From the NCBI GenBank assembly GCA_910577655.1, contig CAJTOW010000158.1, positions 1 to 7,799 on the forward strand: a stretch of DNA of 7,799 nucleotides. Direction: 5' to 3'. Positions 1 to 5,760 of this stretch are shown in pieces; the stretch's first letter is position 1; each line of letters opens with the position of its first letter. This stretch comes from an uncultured Lachnospiraceae bacterium (GTDB lineage: Bacteria > Bacillota > Clostridia > Lachnospirales > Lachnospiraceae). The notes beneath the pieces were generated by a model, which saw nothing but the letters and a program-made list of their open reading frames with translations, was not told the origin of the DNA and made no database searches. Position numbers and translations under genes: made by a program.

Positions 1-1
1 G

Positions 2-328
2 GTGGGATTTGTGTTGATGGCATTTATGTTACGTCCCCAAGTATTGGATATAAAGGATGTTGATTTCAATACGATTACTGACGGAGAGTATATAGGAATA
101 TGCCAGAATAAAATACTCCTCGCTGTTGTCAAAGTCCATGTGAAAGACCATGAAATAAGCGATATTGAAATTTTAGAACATAAAGATTCCTATATGGAAC
201 AGGCAAAACAAATTGCTGATGATGTATGTTTCAATCAATCTTTAGAAGTTGACGCTATTTCTGGTGCAACATTGACAAGCAAGACAGTATTGAAGGCAAT
301 TGAAAACGCATTAACAGAGAATCCATAA
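2..328 (+). CDS. FMN-binding domain protein, extracytosolic flavoprotein (5' end cut by window)
   Basis: Frame open from the window edge to TAA at 326-328, so the true start and probably most of an N-terminal membrane anchor lie upstream. The first ten visible residues (MGFVLMAFML) look like the end of a transmembrane or signal-anchor helix. The rest matches an FMN_bind domain: a DGEYIG opening at residues 27-32, a beta-rich middle, and DAISGATLTS at 84-93. That last motif resembles the NqrC/RnfG flavinylation site (D..SGAT), in which FMN is attached by a phosphoester bond to the threonine, here T90. In known systems ApbE does this outside the membrane; no apbE is visible here. The ABC permease gene starts about 30 bases downstream on the same strand, so co-expression is likely. 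A role as redox partner or sensor for that transporter is inference. Family assignment is confident; the substrate is unknown. Confidence 0.85.
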   Translation: MGFVLMAFMLRPQVLDIKDVDFNTITDGEYIGICQNKILLAVVKVHVKDHEISDIEILEHKDSYMEQAKQIADDVCFNQSLEVDAISGATLTSKTVLKAIENALTENP

Positions 329-346
329 TGATTTTCTACGAAAGAA

Positions 347-352
347 AGCAGG
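347..352 (+). promoter_or_regulatory. Ribosome binding site that selects the TTG start of the permease
   Basis: AGCAGG at 347-352 is seven bases ahead of TTG at 360. It touches the GTG at 354, which would leave almost no spacing. This favours the TTG and a protein beginning MKIILKYILTN. Confidence 0.5.
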
Positions 353-359
353 TGTGAAT

Positions 360-2840
360 TTGAAGATTATTTTGAAATACATTCTCACGAATGTAAAAGA
401 AAGAAAAACACGGACTATCGTTATGATGCTGTCAATACTGCTTTCCACTGTACTATTATTCGTTTCTTTTTCAATCGGCACGTCCTATGAAAATGCACAA
501 CGAAAAATGGCTCGTGGAATTGCGGGAACTGCAACGGTGTCCGTCAGCCCAAAGGATGCAAATCATGTTGTGGATTTAAACGACATTCCAGAATTATCTT
601 CCGTACAGACTAAGGTTGGTTTGTTAAAGGGGAGAGCTTTGTATCACGAAAATGGATATTATGAAACAATTGATTTGATAGCTTCTGACCTAACGCTCTT
701 AAATCAAATAAATAAACCCCGATTAGTGGATGGCGGAGAAATCAAGGATTTTACGGGAAATCAGATTATTTTGCCAGACCGTTTTACTTCAAAATACGGA
801 ATTGAAAAGGGTGATACCGTTACGCTTCAGATTGGTGGCATTCCTATCTCGTTTGAAGTAGCCGAAATTGCCCGTTATGATACTGTTTTTCTAAGACATA
901 CCAGAGGGGCAACAGCTTTACTTCCGAAATCTACATTGGAGGAAATCTTACAATATGAAAAGGGGTATAGTGAGATTTTAATTGAGCCTGCTATGGGCGT
1001 TTCTACGGATGAGTTGATAGACACGTTATCGAAAGAGCTTTCCGATGGTTCCCTTCTTGTATCGAAAGTAGTAAATGAAACTCAGATAGTTGCTGATGCA
1101 AGGCAAAAGTCAATGCCATTTTTTCTCATTAGTTTTTTTTCCTTAACGATGAGTGTTTTTATCATTTACAGCAGTTATAAGGTCATTACATTAGACCGCT
1201 TACCCATAATTGGAACATTCCGCAGTATTGGGGCAACCCAAAAAACAGTAACCCGTATTCTGATGCTTGAAAGTGCTTTGTATGGCTGTATCGGGGGTAT
1301 CATAGGGATTCCGCCTGGTATTGGTGCTTTAAAACTGATTTTACAAGGCATGGGAGATTCTTTGTCGCAGGGAATAGAAATTCCAATGGTTATTACTGGA
1401 ACAGCGGTTTTGCTGTCCTTTGGAGTTGCGGTTACAGTTTCAATGCTTAGTGCATGGATTCCCGTCCGACGTGCAGGCAGATTGCCAATCAAGAGTATCA
1501 TTTTGGGTGTTATAGAAGAAAGGCATATGCCCAATCGCTTAATTGTTATTATTGGCGTTCTGTTGTTTGCTGTATCCGTAATTTTGCCAAATGTTGCTTC
1601 TGGAGGGATGCTGTATCTTGCGGGAGGCTTCTCCTTATTAGGATTGATAGTTGCAACAATCTTAGTGATTCCGCTTCTTGTCAATCTCCTCTCGAAAGGT
1701 CTGGAACGTGTGTATGCAGTCATTTGGGGAAATGAGGGGATGTTAGCATCAAGAAATATGAGGGATAACAAAAATATAACACAAAATATAACTTTGTTGT
1801 TTATCAGTATTTCCGCTGTTATTGCGATTACGGTAGTTGGAAATTTTGTCAACACGTACATCACGGATGTATTTAACGGAGCTGAGCTTCAAGGATTTGC
1901 AGATGGGGAAATGAATCATGATTTTGCCCAACAAATCAAGAAAATGGATGGTATTGAAAAGGTATTGCCAGTTTATGTTTTTAATAACGAAATGCAATGT
2001 GAGAATATCGTATTTTCCCGTTTGGAAGCAACGGACAATTTGGAGTGGTACAATTCAATGTTGAATTTGCATTATACAAAGAAAGATATGAAAAGTTCTG
2101 CTGTTTCTGAATTTATGGAGACACGTTCTATTGTTTTGAGTGAAGATTGTTTAGAGCGGGCTGGCTTTAGGATTGGCAATACCGTGACATTGGCGAATGG
2201 TGTGGGAAGCAATTCTTATGTCATAGTCGGCAGTTTCAAATCAAGGGCAACTGATGTGGAAGCGGTTATCCCGTCCACTTATGCTGTTTTGGATTTTGGT
2301 GCTTCAAATTATAACTTTTTAGCATATACCGCTGCTGATCCGGATTCTATTATGGTACAGATACGGGATCTGTTTGGCAGTACACAAAATTGGAGCAGAA
2401 CCGTGGAGGAATTTAACGCAGATGCCCTTTCTACGGTAGGAGCTTTTTTGAAACCAATGCACAGTATGACATATTTTATTTTGTTACTGGCTGCTGTTGG
2501 TATTGTCAATAACCTGCTGATTAACTACATGCAGAAACGGCGTACGATTGCAATGTACAAATCAGTCGGTTTGAGCAACAGGCAAAATATAAAAATTACA
2601 TTCATCGAAAGTTTTACTTCTGGAATAATTGGGGCATTTGTTGCTATAACGGTGTCTTTCTTGGAAATCCAGACAATTTTTCTGGTGGCAGGCCCCAGAA
2701 TTTCAATGCTGCCAGAATTAGATTTCAGGGTTTTCCTGTCGGCTGGGACGATGGGCGTTATGATTACTTTGACAGGTTCTGTTGTTCCTATTACAAAAAG
2801 CAGAAAAATGAAGTTAGTGGAAGAAATAAAGTTTGAATAA
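360..2840 (+). CDS. ABC transporter permease with two FtsX domains (MacB/FtsX type)
   Basis: Large integral membrane subunit of an ABC machine, about 826 residues from TTG at 360 (828 from GTG at 354). Numbered from the GTG: TM1 at about 22-42, a large extracytosolic MacB-like domain to about 250, FtsX domain 1 at about 255-380 with three helices, two further helices at about 395-446, TM7 at about 478-500, a second extracytosolic domain, and FtsX domain 2 at about 705-820 with three helices. That makes ten helices. Cytosolic coupling segments are FRSIGATQKTVTRI (289-302) and YKSVGLSNRQNIKI (735-748). Proteins of this type transmit ATPase motion to outer domains and may export lipids or peptides, confer resistance, or activate a partner; nothing visible tells which. 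The ATPase gene follows at 14 bases and the flavoprotein gene precedes it. The double FtsX layout suggests one chain supplies both halves of the channel. Confidence 0.88.
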   Translation: MKIILKYILTNVKERKTRTIVMMLSILLSTVLLFVSFSIGTSYENAQRKMARGIAGTATVSVSPKDANHVVDLNDIPELSSVQTKVGLLKGRALYHENGYYETIDLIASDLTLLNQINKPRLVDGGEIKDFTGNQIILPDRFTSKYGIEKGDTVTLQIGGIPISFEVAEIARYDTVFLRHTRGATALLPKSTLEEILQYEKGYSEILIEPAMGVSTDELIDTLSKELSDGSLLVSKVVNETQIVADARQKSMPFFLISFFSLTMSVFIIYSSYKVITLDRLPIIGTFRSIGATQKTVTRILMLESALYGCIGGIIGIPPGIGALKLILQGMGDSLSQGIEIPMVITGTAVLLSFGVAVTVSMLSAWIPVRRAGRLPIKSIILGVIEERHMPNRLIVIIGVLLFAVSVILPNVASGGMLYLAGGFSLLGLIVATILVIPLLVNLLSKGLERVYAVIWGNEGMLASRNMRDNKNITQNITLLFISISAVIAITVVGNFVNTYITDVFNGAELQGFADGEMNHDFAQQIKKMDGIEKVLPVYVFNNEMQCENIVFSRLEATDNLEWYNSMLNLHYTKKDMKSSAVSEFMETRSIVLSEDCLERAGFRIGNTVTLANGVGSNSYVIVGSFKSRATDVEAVIPSTYAVLDFGASNYNFLAYTAADPDSIMVQIRDLFGSTQNWSRTVEEFNADALSTVGAFLKPMHSMTYFILLLAAVGIVNNLLINYMQKRRTIAMYKSVGLSNRQNIKITFIESFTSGIIGAFVAITVSFLEIQTIFLVAGPRISMLPELDFRVFLSAGTMGVMITLTGSVVPITKSRKMKLVEEIKFE

Positions 2841-2853
2841 TGGAGGACAGGAA

Positions 2854-3540
2854 ATGAAATCAATTACTGGCAATATTGCTATTGAGGGAAAACATATAGT
2901 CAAGGATTTTGAACTTGGCAATACAACGACAAGGGTGTTAAAAGATGTTTCAATAAAAGTCTTAAAGGGCGAATTTGTTTCCATTATGGGGCAGTCTGGC
3001 TCTGGAAAAAGCACACTCCTATATATTTTAGGTGGTCTGGATACTCCGACCAGAGGAACGGTTTCCATGAATGGGATAGACATATCTAAATTCAATGATG
3101 AAAAGATGAGTAAAATCAGACGGCGGAAAATAGGGTTTGTTTTTCAGTTTTATAACCTTATTCCCAACTTGAATGTAGAGGAAAATATCATGCTGCCCTT
3201 GTTATTGGATGGAAAGAAGACACGGGATTATAGAAAGCAGCTTAATGAAATTTTGGAAGTTGTTGGACTAACCGACAGAAGAAAGCACACGCCGAGAGAA
3301 TTGTCAGGAGGTCAGCAACAAAGAGTCGCCATAGCCCGTGCGTTAATTGGCAGTCCAGAAATCTTGTTCGCAGATGAACCGACAGGAAATTTAGACAGTG
3401 CGACAGGTGCTGAAATTATGGATTTATTAAGAGCAATTAATCAAAATAGCGGACAGACAATTCTTATGGTAACACATTCTCCAGAAGCGGCGAAAAGCAG
3501 TAATCGTGTGATTACGGTAAAAGACGGAATGATTGAATAA
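2854..3540 (+). CDS. ABC transporter ATP-binding protein (LolD/MacB type)
   Basis: Cytosolic ATPase that powers the neighbouring permease, 228 residues. Walker A is GQSGSGKST at 46-54, the Q-loop is at Q98 (VFQFYNLIP), the signature LSGGQQQR is at 150-157, Walker B ILFADE is at 170-175, the D-loop GNLD follows at 178-181 and the H-loop is H208 (VTHSPE). All catalytic elements are present and the length is normal for the class. The frame can be extended back to a TTG at 2833 inside the permease gene, but GGAGG at 2842-2846 sits seven bases before ATG 2854, which fixes the start. The gene follows the permease stop by 13 bases, so the two are surely co-transcribed. No hairpin plus T-run follows the stop: the sequence passes within about 25 bases into a phage terminase fragment. 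This suggests the original 3' flank of the operon was lost. Confidence 0.93.
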   Translation: MKSITGNIAIEGKHIVKDFELGNTTTRVLKDVSIKVLKGEFVSIMGQSGSGKSTLLYILGGLDTPTRGTVSMNGIDISKFNDEKMSKIRRRKIGFVFQFYNLIPNLNVEENIMLPLLLDGKKTRDYRKQLNEILEVVGLTDRRKHTPRELSGGQQQRVAIARALIGSPEILFADEPTGNLDSATGAEIMDLLRAINQNSGQTILMVTHSPEAAKSSNRVITVKDGMIE

Positions 3541-3562
3541 GCAAATAGGTTAAAAATATAGT

Positions 3563-3787
3563 TTGGATAAGCCCGTCAAATCCGTCATGTCAGTAAAGCG
3601 GCTGGTGTATAAGCCGACCAACAGTTTCTACCAGGTATTATCTGCGGAGGCATACACCAGGCACAGGCTGAATGTCCATGCGGTGATCTTTGACGAGTTG
3701 CACAGCCGGCCGAACCGGGAGTTGTTCAATGTCATGACTAAAGGCTCTGGTAAACTTCCATTCGTCCAGCAGGGAATGCGCCGCTAA
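3563..3787 (+). pseudogene. Internal fragment of phage terminase large subunit
   Basis: About residues 2-63 of this 74-codon frame read like the middle of a phage terminase large subunit (Terminase_1/YmfN type): VYKPTNSFYQVLSAEAYTRH, then LNVHAVIFDELH with the Walker B-like VIFDE at about 41-45, then PNRELFNVMTKGSG. In intact proteins a pattern like GSGDAR and a nuclease half would follow. Here the homology stops after GSG (base 3751) and 11 unrelated residues lead to TAA. The front is also missing: no Walker A, and the first codon is a TTG without a ribosome site. The intact protein is usually above 500 residues, so this is a doubly truncated remnant and not functional. It marks an old prophage or phage-derived element joined to the end of the ABC operon. 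Homology is from memory of the family, not a search. Confidence 0.75.
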
Positions 3788-4015
3788 TATTCAAGAACTT
3801 TTCCACCCATAACCGTTTTCACTTTTTCCCTGACAGAATTGTAGTTTACAGCGATATGTTCCAATACTTTGTTTGACATGTCAATAATGGTACATCTTGT
3901 ATATTCGCTGATGGCTCCCTGACTTAAGGGTTCTTCCAGGGTGTATTGTTGGGCTTTTATTACCTGAATACTATTTTGAAACTGGTATCTGTGATCCGTT
4001 TCTCCTCATACCCAT
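3784..4015 (-). pseudogene. Small unrecognised protein gene, probably frameshifted or start-less
   Basis: On the minus strand a frame of 73 codons is open from 4005 down to TAG at 3786-3784. It reads GETDHRYQFQ... and ends ...VREKVKTVMGGKVLEY. The mix of charged and hydrophobic residues (TLEEPLSQGAISEYTRC, IIDMSNKVLEHIAV) looks like a real folded small protein, but I do not recognise the family. It has no ATG, GTG or TTG at its head and a TGA lies just upstream (4008-4006). In the adjacent frame, ATGs at 4015-4013 and 4009-4007 begin a 14-codon peptide, with AGCAGG six bases before the second ATG. Joining the two needs a single one-base skip in the overlap (about 3974-4005). Good promoter boxes lie just upstream at the right distance. 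Best reading: a once-active small gene with a one-base insertion, or a start I cannot see. Confidence 0.45.
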
Positions 4016-4037
4016 CCTGCTGGTTCAGAAAGTGCTC

Positions 4038-4076
4038 ATTTTATTGTATTTTATCACATCGTACAAATTTACTCAA
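4038..4076 (-). promoter_or_regulatory. Two overlapping minus-strand promoters for the small gene remnant
   Basis: Read on the minus strand, TTGAGT (4076-4071) is followed after 17 bases by TAAAAT (4053-4048) with an extended TGA just before it. A second set, TTGTAC (4066-4061) then 17 bases then TAAAAT (4043-4038), overlaps it. Transcripts would start near 4041 or 4031, leaving a 15-35 base leader before the ATGs at 4015 and 4009. Confidence 0.5.
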
Positions 4077-4120
4077 TCAGAAAACACATAACTTTAAGCT
4101 GGCAGAAATCTGCTAAAAGC

Positions 4121-4172
4121 AGGGGGCAAAAATCCGGACTCGCGGCGCTCAGGCATGCGGGTTTTTGCCCCT
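4121..4172. repeat. Long stem-loop, bidirectional-terminator-like
   Basis: GGGGCAAAAA (4123-4132) pairs perfectly with TTTTTGCCCC (4162-4171). The pairing extends inward through T.G and CCG/CGG (4134-4136 with 4158-4160), around a GC-rich interior of about 21 bases. The A5 tract before and T5 tract after the GC-rich core give it the form of a terminator that could work in both directions. No T-run follows the outer stem. It lies downstream of the minus-strand regulator gene. It could equally be a dispersed palindromic repeat. Just upstream, CTGCT-AAA-AGCAG (4110-4122) can form a small competing hairpin. Confidence 0.5.
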
Positions 4173-4221
4173 GATACAGATTCCAGCCTACCCGGCATAC
4201 TGATCATAATGTTCAAGGGCA

Positions 4222-4257
4222 TTAAAATACAGAGCAGATTATTTTTCTGTCTGCTCT
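4222..4257 (-). terminator. Terminator overlapping the stop codon of the small regulator
   Basis: AGAGCAGA (4231-4238) and TCTGCTCT (4250-4257) form a perfect 8-bp stem with an 11-base loop that contains the TAA stop of the minus-strand gene. On the minus strand the stem is followed by GTATTTTAAT, a modest T-run. A compact intrinsic terminator is plausible though the T-run is weak. Confidence 0.45.
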
Positions 4258-4463
4258 ATATCCGGTGTAAATTCAGCGATGTCATTTAAAGAAAATCCTT
4301 CGCCCAAAATATTCAGTATCATATTCAGTGTGTGGGTAGTAACGGACTTGTTGTTTTTCAGCCGTTGTATCTGTGACCTGCTGACACCGTGGTGGGTATA
4401 GAGGCTATACTGGCTGATGTCGTTTTCCTTTAAGGTCTGAAAAAGTTTGTCGAATTTAATCAT
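4239..4463 (-). CDS. Small Cro/C1-type helix-turn-helix regulator
   Basis: A 74-residue protein that is almost entirely one DNA-binding domain. The helix-turn-helix lies at about residues 17-39: SQYSLYTHHGVSRSQIQRLKNN, with the usual order of positioning helix, glycine turn and recognition helix. Helices around TLNMILNILGEG (45-56) complete the five-helix XRE fold, and an acidic tail follows. This matches the short phage- or plasmid-style regulators of the HTH_26/Cro group. It has no second domain for ligand or dimer formation, so it probably binds DNA as a simple dimer. The nearest Shine-Dalgarno-like run, GGGAGG on the minus strand (4484-4479), is about 15 bases ahead of the ATG, which is unusually far, and no other in-frame start is available. 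The gene may be poorly translated or use another signal. Targets are unknown; its own upstream repeat pair is a candidate. Confidence 0.75.
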   Translation of the reverse strand: MIKFDKLFQTLKENDISQYSLYTHHGVSRSQIQRLKNNKSVTTHTLNMILNILGEGFSLNDIAEFTPDIEQTEK

Positions 4464-4513
4464 AATGTGTGGTGTTTCCCTCCCTTTCCTGCCTGGATAT
4501 GATTTATTATGCT

Positions 4514-4542
4514 CCTATAATGGAGACGGGTGTAGTTGCCAA
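4514..4542 (-). promoter_or_regulatory. Candidate promoter of the small regulator
   Basis: On the minus strand TTGGCA (4542-4537) is followed after 17 bases by TATAGG (4519-4514). The -35 is good and the -10 is partial. The boxes point toward the regulator ATG at 4463. Confidence 0.35.
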
Positions 4543-4551
4543 AAATGGAGA
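4519..4551 (+). repeat. Direct repeat AATGGAGA, possible operator pair
   Basis: AATGGAGA occurs at 4519-4526 and again at 4544-4551, 25 bases apart, overlapping the candidate minus-strand promoter. The spacing and position would suit binding by the adjacent HTH protein, but the repeat is short and could be chance. Confidence 0.25.
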
Positions 4552-4594
4552 TGAAAGGGACCGCTGCTGTAATTTTAAAAAGAAGATATTATAC

Positions 4595-4623
4595 AAGACA
4601 TTTCCCTCATCTTGATTTATAAT
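4595..4623 (+). promoter_or_regulatory. Promoter of the EamA transporter gene
   Basis: AAGACA at 4595-4600, a 17-base spacer and a perfect TATAAT at 4618-4623. The preceding stretch 4571-4595 is very AT-rich, like an UP element. Transcription would start near 4630, giving a leader of about 88 bases before ATG 4718. Confidence 0.6.
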
Positions 4624-4636
4624 AACCGTATGGATT

Positions 4637-4701
4637 GTGACAGTTCAGGGGGGATCTGGACTGTTACTGTGGATGGACAGTTTACCCCGCCTCTTTGGCG
4701 G
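4637..4701 (+). promoter_or_regulatory. Structured 5' leader of the EamA gene with competing hairpins
   Basis: GTGACAGTTCAG (4637-4648) pairs along all 12 positions with CTGGACTGTTAC (4656-4667), two of them G.U wobbles, around a 7-base loop. A second stem CCGCC-TCTTT-GGCGG (4687-4701) ends just before the ribosome site. ACTGT (4666-4670) and ACAGT (4677-4681) can pair instead, using the end of the first stem, so exclusive folds are possible. I do not recognise a known riboswitch class. The first hairpin also belongs to the GTNACNGTTCA group of sites in this window. Confidence 0.35.
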
Positions 4702-4717
4702 CAAAAGGAGAGGGATT

Positions 4718-5611
4718 ATGAAAAATAAAAGACTGACCGGACATCTGGCTGCATTGTTCACGGCCATTGTCTGGGGGACTACCTTTATCTCTACAAAGAT
4801 TCTTCTGGTTGATTTCCAGCCGGTGGAGATCTTGTTTTTTCGATTTGTACTGGGATATGTGATATTGTTTGCTGCCTGCCCCCGCCGGTTAAAGAGGGAG
4901 AGTGGCAGGCATGAAGGTTTGTTTGTCCTGGCAGGGCTTTGTGGTATCTGCCTTTATTATCTGATGGAGAATATCGCGTTGACTTACACCATGGCTTCTA
5001 ATGTGGGAGTAGTCGTGTCTGTTGCGCCATTTTTCACAGCCGTCCTGGCCCACCTTCTGATACCGGAGGGGGAGAAGCTGGGGATGCATTTCTTTGCCGG
5101 TTTCACCGTTGCCATGGCGGGGATCGTGCTGATCAGCTTCAACGGTACGAAATTGCAGGTGAATCCCATAGGAGACATACTTTCTGTGGGAGCGGCAGTT
5201 GTGTGGGCCATCTATTCACTGCTGAGCCGGAGAATCGGAGGCCTTGGTTATCCGGTGATACCAGCTACCCGCAGGATCTTCTTCTATGGAATTATCTGTA
5301 TGGTACCTGCGCTGTTCTTTTTTGATTTTCAGATTGGTCTGGACCGGTTTGCCAATATGACCAGCCTTTTGAACCTTCTTTATCTGGGGATGGGAGCTTC
5401 TGCCCTGTGTTTTGTCACATGGAACTACGCCGTGAAGGTACTTGGTGCAGTGCAGACCAGCGTGTATATCTATCTGGTGCCGGTCATTACCATCATTACT
5501 TCTTTTCTGTTTTTGAAGGAGCCGGTGACCTGGATGTCAGCGGCAGGGACAGCCCTGACCATCGCGGGGCTGGTGGTTTCGGAGTGGAGAGTTAAGGGGG
5601 CACGAAAATAG
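4718..5611 (+). CDS. EamA family transporter (drug/metabolite transporter superfamily), full length
   Basis: A 297-residue inner-membrane protein with about ten helices in two tandem EamA repeats, residues about 10-141 and 152-288. Landmarks are LTAIVWGTTF-like helix 1 (actual FTAIVWGTTF, 14-23), RFVLGYVILF in helix 2, the loop after helix 5 at 141-150, AAVVWAIYSLLSR (159-171) opening repeat 2, and YLVPVITIITSFLFLKEPVT (252-271), the typical helix 9 and KEP motif. Such proteins move amino acids, sugars or other metabolites, usually outward; the substrate cannot be told. The frame reaches back to a GTG at 4637, but AAGGAG at 4705-4710 sits seven bases before ATG 4718, so the extra 27 residues are not used. 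It has its own promoter and leader, and a large hairpin begins one base after its stop. Confidence 0.88.
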   Translation: MKNKRLTGHLAALFTAIVWGTTFISTKILLVDFQPVEILFFRFVLGYVILFAACPRRLKRESGRHEGLFVLAGLCGICLYYLMENIALTYTMASNVGVVVSVAPFFTAVLAHLLIPEGEKLGMHFFAGFTVAMAGIVLISFNGTKLQVNPIGDILSVGAAVVWAIYSLLSRRIGGLGYPVIPATRRIFFYGIICMVPALFFFDFQIGLDRFANMTSLLNLLYLGMGASALCFVTWNYAVKVLGAVQTSVYIYLVPVITIITSFLFLKEPVTWMSAAGTALTIAGLVVSEWRVKGARK

Positions 5612-5693
5612 CAGTTTGTTACTGTTCACAGGGCGCATCTTCTTGTCCGGCTACGCCAGACAAGAAGATGCGCCCCATGAACTATAACTGTAA
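5612..5693. repeat. Large palindromic intergenic element
   Basis: The core is a perfect 17-bp inverted repeat: 5631-5647 (starts GGGCGCATC) with 5659-5675 (ends GATGCGCCC), around an 11-base loop that has a further GG/CC pair. Outside a 2x2 internal loop, GTTCA (5624-5628) pairs with TGAAC (5678-5682). CAGTT (5612-5616) and AACTG (5686-5690) are a further inverted pair. It directly follows the EamA stop. There is no T-run, so it is not a standard intrinsic terminator; it may act as a transcript-end stabiliser, a block to read-through, or be a REP/MITE-like repeat. Confidence 0.7.
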
Positions 5694-5698
5694 ATGTA

Positions 5699-5727
5699 TT
5701 GCTCCCTGGTGTAAAAAGTAGTATCAT
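5699..5727 (+). promoter_or_regulatory. Candidate promoter of the half-EamA/MgtC unit
   Basis: TTGCTC at 5699-5704, 17-base spacer, TATCAT at 5722-5727 (5 of 6 to TATAAT). The -35 is weak. It lies just after the palindromic element and 33 bases before ATG 5761. Confidence 0.4.
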
Positions 5728-5760
5728 ATAAGCAGAAAAAGAGAATGGAGGCAAGGGACT

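Noticed and set aside
1175..1864. Antisense open frame of 229 codons within the permease gene
   Set aside because: It lies wholly opposite a clearly coding membrane protein, has no ribosome site or recognisable domain, and arises from the codon pattern of the sense strand.
2833..2853. Earlier TTG start for the ABC ATPase
   Set aside because: It lies inside the permease gene and has no ribosome site, whereas ATG 2854 has GGAGG seven bases ahead.
4516..4521. Perfect TATAAT on the + strand
   Set aside because: No reasonable -35 at 16-18 bases upstream; the copy at 4618 has better context and distance to the EamA gene.
4637..4717. GTG start giving the EamA protein 27 extra residues
   Set aside because: The added residues are not a helix of the family, the region forms hairpins, and ATG 4718 has a strong ribosome site.
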